This document shows positions 48,401 through 52,026 of a DNA stretch of 64,000 nt, in pieces (positions within the stretch are counted from its first letter, which is position 1; each line of letters starts with the position of its first letter). The stretch is from Anodontia alba. Taxonomy: Eukaryota > Mollusca > Bivalvia > Lucinida > Lucinidae. The DNA is taken from the NCBI GenBank assembly GCA_964016985.1, contig OZ024828.1:81886033-81950032 (forward strand), given 5' to 3'. Made by a program: the position numbers and the translations under genes. The notes beneath the pieces were generated by a model, which had not been told where the DNA came from, did no database searches, and saw nothing but the letters and a program-made list of their open reading frames with translations.

Positions 48401-51400
48401 GGCGTATCCAGAGGATTTTTTTATTTCTTCACAAAAGAATATATTGGGGTACTCGTTAGAAGTGCCTCGGTGAGGCACTTCTAATGAGTACCCACAACAT
48501 ATGTTTTCATGGAAAAATAAAATAAATGTCAATACTTTTTGGTTAAAAAAATTGCCTTATCCAGAGCTGTGGCATAAGAATAAAAGTGATCTTTTTTTTC
48601 TTTTTTTTTTTTTTTAAATCTGTAAATTTTATTCTCTTTACCCATTACAAATCTTTTTTTGGATCCGGGCTATCCAAGTGATCAAAGTGATCTTAAAAAG
48701 CTAAATCAATTTATCAACATTTTCACTGGAACAGAATTTCTGGCGAATGAATTTGCACAAGTACTGGTAAACCGCTTAGAGTACTAAGCCTGCCCAGGAA
48801 AAAGTGTGGTTAGATAAAATGACTGGGCTCGACATGACTCCATTGGGTTGACTGGGTTGTAAAACCTCAACACAAACACTGGAACAGAACATCAGAAGAC
48901 AAAACTCCTCAACACAAACACTGGAACAGAACATCAGAAGACAAAACTCTTAGGTCCATGATGTGGACTACAGTATTAGAAAATGTACCATATGATGTGT
49001 GCAACCAGCAGCTACTGTGATCAGCCTGATCAGTTTTTTTCTGGATGCTGGCCTCAGTGGCTCAGTTGGATGCACGTCTGACTGTTGATTGGGAGGTGGG
49101 GGGGGGGTGGGGGGGTTCAACCCCTGCCGGGTCGGCAACATTCTTTCGTGGAGATTGATCATGAAATATTTTCTACAGTCATCTCTTCTTCCACTGATTC
49201 AAGAAGGGCATTTGTCAGTCTGGCAAAAGAATGTGCACAATACTGGTTAACTGCTTAGAGGACTAAGCCTGCCCTGTAAATGTGTGGTTAGGTAAACTGA
49301 CTGCACTCAACATGACCCCACTTGGTTGCCTATGCCATAAAACCTCAACACAAACAGAAGTCTTTTCTGAATTGTCCATAGCTACAGATAAGGCAATTTT
49401 TTTTATCAACCACAGAGTATTCATATTTTTCCTATTTTTCCACAAAACCATATGTTGTGGGTACTCATTAGAAGTGCCTCAAGTGAGGCACTTCTAATGA
49501 GTACCCACAACATATGGTTTCATAGAAAAATGAAAAAAAAAATTATGTGGATACTCCTCTTATCTAGAGCTCTGGTGCTTGAAGAAATATGATGTGCAAT
49601 GCATGAAACGGTCCCATACTCGGTTTGCGGAAAACACAGGCCTAGATCAGCTTTTGCATTTGTTCAGGCTGATCTGGGCCTTCAGCTTACAAAATCAGTG
49701 GACACTGTAGAATATGTCGACAAACAGAAAAGGCCCAGATCAGACTGCACGGACGCGCATGCTGATCTGGACATTTGCTATCCACATATGGTGTAAGGGC
49801 CTTTTTACCATGTTGCGTATCATATTGAATCTTTGGCTGCCCACAATTTCCAGTGAAGCCCCTTTTAATGAGTGCTTCTAATGAGTACCCACAACATATG
49901 TTTTTATGGAGAATTGGATAAATTATCCCCAGTTATCATCAAATACTCCTCCATAATGAGTTCTCTGTAAGAACATCAAAGTAAAAGCTTCTGTATAATG
50001 TCAAGTTATCTGATCTCATATTTAATGAGTCTTCTTTGTTGTCTTAAACTTGTCCTAGATTATACTATTTTATAGTTCATATATTAGAACTGATGATCTA
50101 CTTTCTAATTAGTGTCCTACTATACCGTAAATGTCCTAAAATTTGCAACACTCTATTCCACACTTTTTTTTGACTAAATTTTGCTTTTTTTCAGGGGCAG
50201 TCTGATCTTGGTCTGCACTGTTTGCATATGCCATTTTGTCAGTAACTTTGGTATACAAAACTTTAGGACATTTAGGATAGAAAGAACCTGTCAGCTTCCA
50301 CATAATTCTGGAGGAAGAGTCTGGAATTATTATTTTCCCTGAATGCAAACACCAAATACTTAGGTCAATGAGTATTGTTGCACCTTGAGATTGTCTTAAT
50401 CAGAGCTCCAGATGAGAAAAAAATACATCATACCTATGATCCAAAGCAAAAACTGTGTTAGCTAACAAAAAATGTATAGATTATATTGAAAAATGACCAT
50501 AAAATGGTTATTTTTCTTTATGATCTATACATTTTGTTTAGGATACAAACAAAAATGTATAGATTATTTAGAAAAAATGACCATAAAATCTGTACATTTT
50601 TATTATGAAGAAAAAGAAAGAAATTCAGAATGTTTTTTGCTACTTTGTAACAAGATCTTTAAGGAATAATGTTTCTCTTTGTTTCAGATTAGACAAGACT
50701 GGTTTTGGAACCAAACTGAAACATCTTGACCTTTCAGGGTGCTTATTTATAACTGACATGACCTTACAGAGATTGTCCTCTGCTTTTGATCAGGGAATCT
50801 GTCACATGACTGAAACTGATCACATGACAAAGAATGACGACATAATAGTGGAGGAAATTGCGGAAGAGAAAGTAGATGAATCCCAATGTGATAGTTCCAC
50901 AGTTGAAGAAATTGAATATGATAACATTGTTGATTGTTCTGGAGAAAACAAAAATAATTCTGTCATTGTTTCTATGGAGGAAGATAACCTGGTGAATGCT
51001 TGTAATGTTAAAGTCATACCAAAGATGGGAACATGCTGTCAAAGTAGAGTCAACAAGAACAGTTGCTGCATCAAAAATAAAGATGTCATGGTTAAAAGGA
51101 GTTGCCATGCAACAGAAGTTAGCACATCTGTTGATAATTCTGAAGAGGATGACAAGATAATGGTAGGTGTCACTTCAAGTTTCGGAAGAAATGTTTCTAG
51201 TCAGAATGAAAGCATGAATATTCCTAAAATTCTTAAATGCCTCTGTTGTGGGAAAGTAGATGAATTGCTCAGTGGATCAGCAGAGAAAGATGAGGACCAT
51301 AATGGATGTTTCCAAGAAAGGCCCTGTAACCATGGAAGTCAAAGAACCTGTTTCCATGGCAGAGCTTCTATGGCAACAGATAGGGACTCTTGTTGTCAGG

Positions 51401-52010
51401 GTGAGATAAGAACTGAAATATGTAATTCACTGGATAAGAGACTTGATGATTCTAACAGTTATTATAATACTTGCGTCATTGAAAGTAGTCGTTGTTGTAA
51501 GTCTGTTAAGGGAAGCAAGGGTCAAGGACATCTTCATAGCGATGACACTCAAATGGAAAAGGAAGATGTCATCAAAAACCTAGAGCAAGAAAGCGTTGTT
51601 GGTAAATTTATGTGTAAGACTAGTAAAAATGTTTTTCCTGAAGTTGTTGATCAAGGTCAGGGGTCAAGGACAGATATTTCATATCAGGGGAACAAAGACA
51701 TAACTGACCTTGAGCATATTTCCTTGTTGGAAAATGAAGTAGAAAGGTCAGAGAGTACAAATGATCAAAAAGAGTTACAGAATTATATTGATTATCCAGT
51801 ACAGACTGAAATACCTATGGTGTTCATAATGGGTGATCTTGACCTCCGGTTTGGGATGAGGACACCTAATGAAACCAGCACAAATAGTCCTGATGATAAA
51901 CGGATTGAACAAAAGGTGATGCTTACGAAACATGAGATGAAAATTGACTGTCGAAGCTTGGAGTTTCTGAGTTTGTCTGGGTGTTACCTGATTACTGATG
52001 AAGGATTGAG
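19974..52010 (+). CDS. FBXL5: FBXL5, iron-sensing F-box/LRR protein (spliced, 3' incomplete)
   Basis: Nine exons join in frame: 19974-20060, 27411-27590, 29630-29785, 35314-35446, 38005-38205, 39841-39983, 42025-42138, 44541-44623 and 50688-52010. All introns are GT-AG, and the reading frame holds at every junction. The product, about 807 residues so far, matches vertebrate FBXL5 in order: hemerythrin-like domain (about 1-175), F-box (about 203-247), acidic linker, LRRs from about 310, a long low-complexity insert, and a further LRR at 790-807. In vertebrates FBXL5 is the substrate receptor of an SCF (SKP1-CUL1) ubiquitin ligase that marks IRP2 for degradation when iron and oxygen are present. 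The di-iron ligand pattern is kept: H16, H58, E59, E62, H88, H135 and E139 by alignment from memory. The final LRR/Fe-S-binding part is not in the window. Very sure of identity. Confidence 0.95.
20708..20793 (+). mobile_element. SINE-4 5' part, interrupted by the 2.3-kb element
   Basis: CCCCGTAGCCTAGTGGATAGGAGCG is a tRNA-like A-box region. GTGGGAAAGCCAAGTTCTGCTTATGG follows and resumes at 23082 as CTGCTTATGGATGGTCAGGTGG...GAACGATCGGCTTGATG. The uninterrupted version is at 38951-39126. Confidence 0.75.
20794..21254 (+). repeat. Left terminal inverted repeat of the 2.3-kb element
   Basis: Made of two roughly 165-bp direct sub-repeats (ACCGAAATCCAAT...TTACC/TATCATG.TTTGTGTAAAT...TTTGGA.GAATTTTTT), then AGGTGGAGTTACTTCCCTTCG...GGGGAAACACAGCGAAACATT. 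Confidence 0.85.
21373..21442. repeat. (CT)n microsatellite
   Basis: About 35 uninterrupted CT units inside the 2.3-kb element, so its length is likely polymorphic between individuals. Confidence 0.95.
22619..23080 (-). repeat. Right terminal inverted repeat of the 2.3-kb element
   Basis: Reverse complement of 20794-21254 with moderate divergence. It starts AATGTTTCGCTGTGTTCCCC and ends AACCGAAATCC on the other strand beside TCCCAAATACC. It keeps the same two sub-repeats. Confidence 0.85.
23185..23345 (+). mobile_element. tRNA-derived SINE with CCTTGAGCAAGGCA motif
   Basis: GTGTAGCGCTGTGGTGCAGTGTAAAGCC and GGTTTGATCCC form a degenerate A/B-box pair. The body motif GTGTCCTTGAGCAAGGCATTTTATCCACATTGC is one I recall from several animal SINE families; the exact family is not assigned. 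Confidence 0.65.
23473..24000 (+). repeat. ATGCCCCTGCC-headed repeat, about 190-bp unit, partial
   Basis: Head TTTTATGCCCCTGCCTGCCAATGGCAGCAGTGGGGCATATAGCG. Then two direct units: ACATTGACATTTACG, GGAGGT.ATAAC.TGGG.ACCTTTTATG, AGGAAGTTGAAATT.GGTATG, CCTTCAA.TCT.TGCTAGAGTTGC. A diverged relative is at 41532-41790. Confidence 0.6.
24197..27395 (+). mobile_element. HEL-1b tandem-array element, interrupted by HEL-3
   Basis: Same family as 36-1702: head ATGCCCCCCCCCCCATCC...TTTTTGGGATGGATCCCGTTGACG, about 11 surviving units, and tail GGGCGGGGGGGAAGCGGGGG...GGGCAT, then TCTAAAAAAC...CTTCTAGTTT just before FBXL5 exon 2. HEL-3 splits it between 24726 and 26378. It ends only about 15 bp from the exon-2 acceptor, so its tail supplies the sequence upstream of the splice site. 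Confidence 0.8.
24726..26378 (+). mobile_element. HEL-3 tandem array, about 157-bp units with 636-bp higher-order repeat
   Basis: Head TTATGCCCCCGCC, a (TCTG/TCCG)n run at 24777-24830, then ten units each with GTGTCCGGGCCATAACTCCTAAACC, ATATTCATGAAAC, GATGTGTCATGAACAAGGAAGACAACTCTTGCAT and CTTGACTTAGTTCCATATAGT. Units start near 24841, 25001, 25158, 25316, 25472, 25636, 25795, 25952, 26110 and 26274. Each unit matches best four units later. The 3' end is GGCGGGGGCAT, then hairpin GTGTCCTATGGACAC, then TTTTCTAGT. The host HEL-1b sequence resumes with no visible duplication. Confidence 0.85.
27411..27590 (+). CDS. FBXL5: FBXL5 exon 2
   Basis: Residues 30-89, phase 0 at both ends, acceptor TTCTTTTCAG and donor GTAATG. 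Contains TSTNFGNE and the hemerythrin motif HEQIEN (H58, E59, E62). It ends NCHK, with H88 the candidate next ligand. Compared with human, about seven residues are added between HEQIEN and this histidine. Confidence 0.95.
27640..27770. repeat. PAL-H palindromic repeat, diverged
   Basis: GTTGTATCCAAACAAAAAAGTATAGATTTTATG...AAAAATGATCATTTTTCTATATAATCTATGG...GGATACAACTC. The TGATCA centre and the GTATCC/GGATAC ends mirror each other. Begins about 50 bp past the exon-2 donor. Confidence 0.7.
27777..29159 (+). mobile_element. HEL-2b element with about 145-bp array
   Basis: Head TTTTTAGCTCACCTATCACATAGGGACAAGGTGAGC (a stem-loop). Tail TCAGGTGAGCAATATAGGGCCATCATGGCCCTCTTGTTT, where AGGGCCATCATGGCCCT is a perfect hairpin before CTTGTTT. 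The 3' half (28560-29100) holds about four units of 130-150 bp with AAGGTCA.GGTCACC.TGACCTTTAGTAC, CTTGGGGCTAGGACCCTCAAACATAG and GATGTTGGTCCTCACCAGTAGATGACACCGAGG. Helentron-like origin is inferred. Confidence 0.75.
29160..29629. other. Unassigned part of FBXL5 intron 2
   Basis: Low-complexity-free AT-rich sequence up to the exon-3 acceptor. One open frame of 107 codons (29252-29575) has no recognisable motif. I see no repeat family here. Confidence 0.4.
29630..29785 (+). CDS. FBXL5: FBXL5 exon 3
   Basis: Residues 90-141, acceptor ATACTTACAG, donor GTTAGT after codon GCA. Ends FIPHMEEEEA, giving ligands H135 and E139 with the same i/i+4 spacing as human H126/E130. The open frame runs on into the intron, so the true end is the donor, not the stop codon. 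Confidence 0.93.
30050..30135. repeat. PAL-C palindrome
   Basis: AGTATGTTGAGTGTACTCATTAGAATCGCCTCA/ATGAGGCAATTCTAATGAGTACACACAACATACC. TGTACTC replaces the usual GGTACTC on both arms, so the arms changed together or the copy derives from a sub-family. Confidence 0.8.
30136..31377. other. Unassigned part of FBXL5 intron 3
   Basis: A-rich tracts (30205-30225, 30785-30800, 31185-31200) and a partial PAL-D-type core (AGCAGATATTGTAGACCCAGATATATGCC...GCGTCTGATCAGCATT at about 30588-30645). Otherwise unrecognised. Confidence 0.4.
31378..31590. repeat. PAL-A palindromic MITE, complete
   Basis: TTAACCTTTACCACTCTCTGGGC...CAGCAGACGGC...CCCAGAAAACAGGATCTGACATTACATGCAAATTGTCTCC, then the mirror ending CCAGAGTGCTAAGCGTTAA. 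TTAA lies at both ends. Confidence 0.9.
31939..32151. repeat. PAL-A palindromic MITE, complete
   Basis: TTAACGCTTAGCACTCTGGGTAAAATTTTCAGCAGACGAC... mirrored to CCCAGAGAGTGGTAAAGGTTAA. It sits 348 bp from the previous copy in the opposite terminal arrangement, because the two ends of PAL-A differ slightly. Confidence 0.9.
32152..32970. other. Unassigned part of FBXL5 intron 3
   Basis: Contains a minus-strand open frame of 133 codons (32397-32798) without a recognised domain. No poly-A tail or flanking duplication was noticed. Confidence 0.35.
32971..33628. mobile_element. PAL-F Tigger-like MITE interrupted by a SINE-1
   Basis: TA-CAGTCAACTCTCGTTATCTCGA at the left and TCAAGATAACGAGAGTCAACTG-TA at the right, flanked by TA. 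The centre is AATATTGTGGAAAAGAG...GGAGCAATTTCTCCTCTTTTTCCACAATATT. CAGT- ends with a TA duplication resemble pogo/Tigger elements (inference). A SINE-1 occupies 32994-33298. Confidence 0.8.
32994..33298 (+). mobile_element. SINE-1, full length
   Basis: Head GCCCCTCGGTGGCTCAGTTGG (two G lost from the GCCGGCC start), B-box GGGTTCAACCCCCG, complete body, tail GGGCCGTAAGACCTCAACACAAACAA. Very close to the copy at 61503-61797, so the family was active recently. Inserted in PAL-F, which is therefore older. Confidence 0.9.
33962..34130. repeat. PAL-G copy, degenerate
   Basis: TCCTGTTTGCTTTCCAGAAAGGGGTCTTCTCTAGAAGGGATAGACC..., ending ATATATCCATTCCCCTTAAA. The central AAGGAAAG stem is mostly lost. 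Confidence 0.55.
34204..34535. repeat. PAL-F Tigger-like MITE
   Basis: TA-CAGTAGACTCTCGTTATCTC... to GAGATAATGAGAGTCAACTG-TA. It is uninterrupted, so it shows what the 32971-33628 copy looked like before SINE insertion (AAGTCCAAGTGACTGTCTGAAATAC in the left arm). Confidence 0.85.
34610..34720. repeat. PAL-C palindrome
   Basis: ATATAATGTGGGTACACATTAGAAATGCCTCAG/CAAGGCACTTCTAATGAGTACCCACAACATATAT. Two or three unpaired positions. Confidence 0.85.
34985..35090. repeat. PAL-C variant with CGACAAG centre
   Basis: TTTATAAAACATATTTTATGGGTACTTTTTGAATTGCCTTGACAAG.TTGAGGCAATTCAAATGAGTACCCACAACATA...TTTATAAAG. The tip is AATTGCCT instead of GAAGTGCCT. The same variant is at 56028-56115. Confidence 0.75.
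35314..35446 (+). CDS. FBXL5: FBXL5 exon 4
   Basis: Residues 142-185 plus one base. Begins VFQPLLMKHFSVEELKQIK, the last helix region of the hemerythrin domain, and ends DIVS before donor GTAAGT. Acceptor TTTTTACAG. Vertebrate proteins have a longer segment between this helix and the F-box. Confidence 0.92.
35755..36039. repeat. PAL-A with internal duplication
   Basis: TTAATATTTTGCATACTGGGTAAAAATT... and CCATAGCTTGGTAAATGTTAA ends. Between them the ACTTCATGCAAATTG...AGTGT(C/G)A block occurs twice, giving three arms in place of two. Confidence 0.75.
36088..36235. repeat. PAL-C diverged copy
   Basis: TTCTTATTTCTGCACAAATATATATGTTGAGGTGCC...TGTGCTTCTAATGAGTATACACAATATGTTTTTTGTGGAGAAA. The left arm has lost GGGTACTCATT. 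Confidence 0.65.
36300..36543. repeat. PAL-E palindromic MITE
   Basis: Ends GGGCCCAGTTGTTCAAAG/CTTTGAACAACTGGGCCC. Inner GTTAACTGTTTTAGCAGATTC and a near-perfect centre AAAAAATGTGAGTAGCTTTTGCA/TGCAAAAGCTACTCACATTTTTT. No clear target duplication seen. Confidence 0.9.
36562..36786. repeat. PAL-E palindromic MITE
   Basis: Begins 18 bp after the previous copy, in the same form, with a shorter right centre (TTTTGCATTCTTTCAGCAAAAAATATC). Confidence 0.85.
36787..37396. other. Unassigned part of FBXL5 intron 4
   Basis: Unique-looking sequence with A-rich tract at 37341-37360 and no recognised gene. It includes the left copy of the SINE-1 target duplication at 37382-37392. Confidence 0.4.
37397..37849 (+). 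mobile_element. Rearranged SINE-1 containing a copy of the exon-5 boundary
   Basis: Head GCCGGCCTTGATGGCTGAG at 37397, tail ending at 37696. Then a 42-bp copy of the FBXL5 exon-5 acceptor region (37697-37738), then a second SINE-1 3' half starting TTCTGGTAAAAGCATATGCAC at 37740. The target duplication AACAATTATCC (37382-37392 and 37850-37860) brackets the whole block, so one SINE insertion was later enlarged from within. Confidence 0.85.
37697..37738 (+). pseudogene. Duplicated FBXL5 exon-5 splice-acceptor fragment
   Basis: Matches 37989-38030 at 41 of 42 positions (A at 37727 against T at 38019). It includes the TATTATACAG acceptor and the first 26 exon bases. Six bases on, a GT (CTG|GTAAAA at 37745) could serve as a donor, giving a 32-nt cryptic exon. 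Inclusion would shift the frame (32 is not a multiple of 3). Confidence 0.85.
38005..38205 (+). CDS. FBXL5: FBXL5 exon 5 (F-box)
   Basis: Residues 186-252. Starts by completing a Cys codon (T|GT), then the F-box: LSNEVVLKIFSYLNPKELC, then RTAQVSRGFNELA and SLWSHLYPVSWAN. This segment binds SKP1 in the family. Donor GTAAGT at 38206. The first 26 bases and their acceptor are duplicated 292 bp upstream (see 37697-37738). Confidence 0.95.
38375..38598. repeat. PAL-E palindromic MITE
   Basis: GGGCCCAGTTGTTCAAAG...CAACTGGGCCC, with centre GTGACTAGCTTTTGCGTATGCAAAAGTTACTTAAATT. Lies 170 bp past the exon-5 donor. Confidence 0.85.
38708..38939 (+). mobile_element. SINE-3 copy, 5'-truncated
   Basis: ACTGATATTGGCTTACAGTTGGGCAAGGCCTGC...TAGCAGGTAAAGATAG, a long pyrimidine tract, CTCTGGGAGAGGACGCAAAATGACCC, and the tail GTCGTTAAACCCCAACACAA. 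It follows a PAL-I fragment (GTCATGCTGA...TAAGATGCC) at 38640-38705. Confidence 0.75.
38951..39126 (+). mobile_element. SINE-4 copy
   Basis: GTGGTTTGAGCCTCGCTTGGGTCACATGTGGGAAAGCCAAGTTCTGCTTACGGATGGTCAGG, GAACGATCGGCTTGAT and GGGCCGTAAAACCCAAATA plus an A-rich tail. Shows the uninterrupted site used by the 2.3-kb element at 20794-23080. Confidence 0.75.
39297..39475 (+). mobile_element. SINE-1 relative with a different tRNA-like head
   Basis: Head ATTGGTAGAGTGTCTGACTG...CAGTTCGAATTCCAG (A- and B-box), then a diverged SINE-1 body (ACTTTCGTGGAGATTCGTGATTTCATG, GCTGATTCAAGATGTGTAATTGTCAG, AAAGCATGTGC). It suggests an older subfamily or head exchange. Confidence 0.65.
39841..39983 (+). CDS. FBXL5: FBXL5 exon 6 (acidic linker)
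   Basis: Residues 253-300. Begins GDWDATDG, matching the vertebrate GDW after the F-box. It continues with a strongly acidic run (EEKEEDVADKLEKK, DEDADVDESDSMEDWD), as in the human protein. Donor GTTAGT after codon GCC. A PAL-J element begins only ten bases into the intron. Confidence 0.9.
39993..40212. repeat. PAL-J MITE with intact PAL-D core, beside the exon-6 donor
   Basis: Ends TACCGTATTTACC/GGTAAATACGGTA. Core GCAAACAGTGTAGACCCAGATGAGACGCCGCG/...GTCTCATCTGGGTCTATACTGTTTGC is nearly perfect. Begins ten bases past the exon-6 donor (GTTAGT at 39984). Confidence 0.9.
40213..40623. other. Unassigned part of FBXL5 intron 6
   Basis: AT-rich sequence with poly-T at 40529-40540. No repeat family or gene recognised. 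Confidence 0.4.
40624..40747 (+). repeat. Two-copy tandem duplication, 62-bp unit
   Basis: AATGTTGTCTGCTGCTTTTAA...GATGGTTGATGGGAGAT is repeated head to tail with no visible difference, so the duplication is recent. Confidence 0.9.
41005..41225. repeat. PAL-G palindromic repeat
   Basis: CTTTTCTAAAAGGAAAGAATTTGTTCCTAGG mirrored by GGAACCAATTCTTTCTTTTTAGAA, then CCCTTTTTCAGAAGGG. A C/T-rich homopolymer region (40888-40912) lies just upstream. Confidence 0.75.
41240..41420. repeat. PAL-D2 repeat, diverged
   Basis: AGTCTAGATCAGCCTGCACATTTATGTATTCTGATCTGGATC, then CCTGATCAGGCTATGATTCTGCATGCTGATCTGTGCCTTC. Confidence 0.55.
41532..41790 (+). repeat. ATACCCCCAC-headed repeat, relative of 23473-24000
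   Basis: TAATACCCCCACTTGCCGAAGGCAGGAATAGTACATAGAGTG, then CATTTACATCTGTGTTTCTCTTGAAGGTCATAGCTTGGGTATC and TATGCTAGGAAGTTGAAATTTGG. One unit. Its tail joins a SINE-3 remnant at 41810-41870. Confidence 0.55.
42025..42138 (+). CDS. FBXL5: FBXL5 exon 7
   Basis: Residues 301-338, phase 0 at both ends, acceptor TGAATTTTAG, donor GTAAGT. Contains YLLPRVGTSIQHCDLAYSKG, which lines up with the human LPYVGTSVKTLVLAYSSA segment that starts the LRR region. Confidence 0.93.
42281..42592. repeat. PAL-F Tigger-like MITE
   Basis: TA-CAGTCGACTCTCGTTATCTCGACTTTGC...GAGATAATGACTG-TA. Contains a threefold GTGATCTCGAA(A) micro-repeat at 42335-42360. The central AAATATTGTGGAAAAGAGGAG arm is shortened. Confidence 0.8.
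43238..43990 (+). repeat. Tandem array of about 155-bp units
   Basis: Head GCGTAGCATGGCAGACACATAGGGATC, (CGTCGG)-rich stretch, then about four units with CAATAACTTTTGAAGGGATGCATTGATTTCATTCAAA.TTTGCAG, AAAATACAGGTCAAGTTCGATATTGGTAATCAT and GGCCCTTTTTCGACTTAGTTTTTGTTG. Array-type element like HEL-3, different sequence. Confidence 0.75.
44231..44452. repeat. PAL-K MITE, right end degraded
   Basis: GGTAAATGTCCTAAAATTTCATACACCAACTTG, core GCAAACAGTGCAGATGAAGATCAGACTGC...CTAGTCTGATCAGAATCAACACTGTTTGC, then GTGTTTGAAATTTAAC without the final GGACATTTACC. Confidence 0.75.
44541..44623 (+). CDS. FBXL5: FBXL5 exon 8 (LRR)
   Basis: Residues 339-365 plus two bases. Reads LYKILSLCPNLEHLNLTQTR, then ISDLGF: an LRR of the cysteine-containing F-box type, close to the human LCPNLEHLDLTQTDISD. 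Acceptor TTCTTGCAG, donor GTATGT. A PAL-B element begins 23 bases past the donor. Confidence 0.95.
44646..44829. repeat. PAL-B MITE 23 bp past the exon-8 donor
   Basis: TTAACCCTTAAGGCGCCAATCACAACTGCAGCAGACGAC... mirrored to GTTGTCTGCTACAGATTTTGCTTGGCGCTTTAAGGGTTAA. Clean TTAA at both ends. Confidence 0.9.
44870..45020. repeat. PAL-C palindrome
   Basis: CCACAAAAACATATGTTGTGGGTACTCAGTAGAAGTGTTTCAG/CAAGGCACTTCTAATGAGTACCCACAAAATAGGTTTTCATGG. The outer TTTTCTTATTCCTCC and TGATACCCACTCTTTTCTGGAGCT flanks are shared with other copies. Confidence 0.85.
45126..45412 (+). mobile_element. SINE-3, full length, 13-bp target duplication
   Basis: Body from AGGGGTGGTCGGGTGGTGCGAAGG through the pyrimidine tract to GTCGTTAAACCCCAACACAAA. 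Flanked by GTACGCACGACAT at 45113-45125 and 45413-45425. Inserted in a PAL-C copy (45035-45125/45413-45440). Retrotransposon behaviour is clear from the duplication. No classic A/B boxes noticed in the head, so its promoter source is uncertain. Confidence 0.85.
45600..45794. repeat. PAL-B MITE
   Basis: GAGAAAATAAGGCTTGACATTTCATGTGAATTGTC/GACAATTCACATAAAATGCCAAGTCTTATTTT, then ATGTCGTCTGCTACAATTTTAC and CTTTAAGGGTTAA. Left end degraded. Confidence 0.75.
45849..46075. repeat. PAL-B ends enclosing a PAL-D core
   Basis: TTAACCCTTAAAGCGCCAATTACAA ... GGCGCTTTAAGGGTTAA. The centre holds GCAAACAGTGTGGACCCAGAGCAG/TCTGATCTGGGTCCACACTGTTTGC in place of the usual TTTCATGTGAATTG arms. Confidence 0.9.
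46220..46367. repeat. PAL-J half element
   Basis: CACGTATTTATCCTAAGTATTGGGATG...CTTGTCCTAAAATTTGAAAAAGTCC...GGCAAATAGTGCAGACCCTGATCA. It stops at a poly-T tract (46372-46388). Confidence 0.65.
46905..47147. repeat. PAL-E palindromic MITE
   Basis: GGGCCCAGTTGTTCAAAG...CTTTGAACAACTGGACC. Very close to 36300-36543 along its length. Preceded by (ATC)n at 46878-46904. Confidence 0.9.
47257..47567 (+). mobile_element. SINE-1, full length
   Basis: GAGCCGGCCTTGGTGGCTCAGTTG...GGGTTCAACCCCCACCGAGG, complete body, tail CTCAACAGAAACAAACAAACAA. Flanking AGATCTCCAGG (47246-47256) and AGATCTTCAGG (47568-47578) form the target duplication. Confidence 0.9.
47579..48034. other. Unassigned part of FBXL5 intron 8
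   Basis: No recognised repeat. A minus-strand reading near 47590-47760 (GGTCGATAGCTGAGAGC...AACAGCAGAGCC on the plus strand) resembles the reverse-transcriptase-linked sequence found near non-LTR element ends, but this is too weak to call. Confidence 0.3.
48035..48245. repeat. PAL-A palindromic MITE, complete
   Basis: TTAATGCTTAACACTCTGGGTAAAATTTCCAGCAGAGGAC... mirrored to GCCCAGAGAGAGGTAAAGGTTAA. Central CAAATTGTCTTTGTGGAGACAATTTG. Confidence 0.9.
48405..48570. repeat. PAL-C palindrome
   Basis: GGGGTACTCGTTAGAAGTGCCTCGGTGAGGCACTTCTAATGAGTACCCACAACATATGTTTTCATGG, with outer GGCGTATCCAGAGGA...ATTGCCTTATCCAGAGCTGTGGC. Confidence 0.85.
48736..48874 (+). mobile_element. SINE-1 3' fragment
   Basis: TTTCTGGCGAATGAATTTGCACAAGTACTGGTAAACCGC through TTGGGTTGACTGGGTTGTAAAACCTCAACACAAAC. 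The last 42-bp block including its tail is duplicated (48866-48948). Confidence 0.8.
48866..48948 (+). repeat. Two-copy tandem duplication, 42-bp unit
   Basis: CTCAACACAAACACTGGAACAGAACATCAGAAGACAAAA occurs twice in tandem, joining the SINE-1 tail to unique flank. Confidence 0.9.
49047..49357 (+). mobile_element. SINE-1, full length, diverged
   Basis: GCTGGCCTCAGTGGCTCAGTTGGATGC...GGGGTTCAACCCCTGCC with a poly-G expansion between the boxes (49097-49115), body, tail CTCAACACAAACAGAA. Confidence 0.85.
49425..49570. repeat. PAL-C palindrome
   Basis: CATATGTTGTGGGTACTCATTAGAAGTGCCTCAAGTGAGGCACTTCTAATGAGTACCCACAACATATG is a perfect palindrome of over 65 bp apart from one central base. Confidence 0.9.
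49595..49800. repeat. PAL-D2 repeat
   Basis: AGGCCTAGATCAGCTTTTGCATTTGTTCAGGCTGATCTGGGCCTTC, spacer, AAAGGCCCAGATCAGACTGCACGGACGCGCATGCTGATCTGGAC: two successive stems. Confidence 0.7.
49855..49965. repeat. PAL-C right half
   Basis: GTGCTTCTAATGAGTACCCACAACATATGTTTTTATGGAGAATTGG, preceded by a reduced left arm. The hairpin is lost. Confidence 0.7.
50123..50279. repeat. PAL-K MITE, shortened
   Basis: TACCGTAAATGTCCTAAAATTTG...CAGGGGCAGTCTGATCTTGGTCTGCACTGTTTGCATATGCC...CTTTAGGACATTTAGG. The left half of the core is deleted. Confidence 0.75.
50450..50600. repeat. PAL-H repeat upstream of exon 9
   Basis: AAAAAATGTATAGATTATATTGAAAAATGACCATAAAATGG...TTATTTTTCTTTATGATCTATACATTTTGTTT, then a further half copy. 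Its right edge lies about 90 bp before the exon-9 acceptor. Confidence 0.7.
50688..52010 (+). CDS. FBXL5: FBXL5 exon 9 (LRR, long Cys/acidic insert, LRR)
   Basis: Residues 366-806 plus two bases of the next codon; acceptor TTTGTTTCAG, donor GTAATC. It opens with the LRR LKHLDLSGCLFITDMTLQRL and closes with LEFLSLSGCYLITDEGLR, matching the two LRRs that flank the disordered insert in human FBXL5. The insert between them (about 400-785) is larger than in human. It has an acidic stretch (about 416-466) and cysteine pairs near 482, 492, 552, 601 and 635, including CLCCGK. Whether these bind metal is unknown. Confidence 0.93.
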
Positions 52011-52026
52011 GTAATCTTTTTCACTT

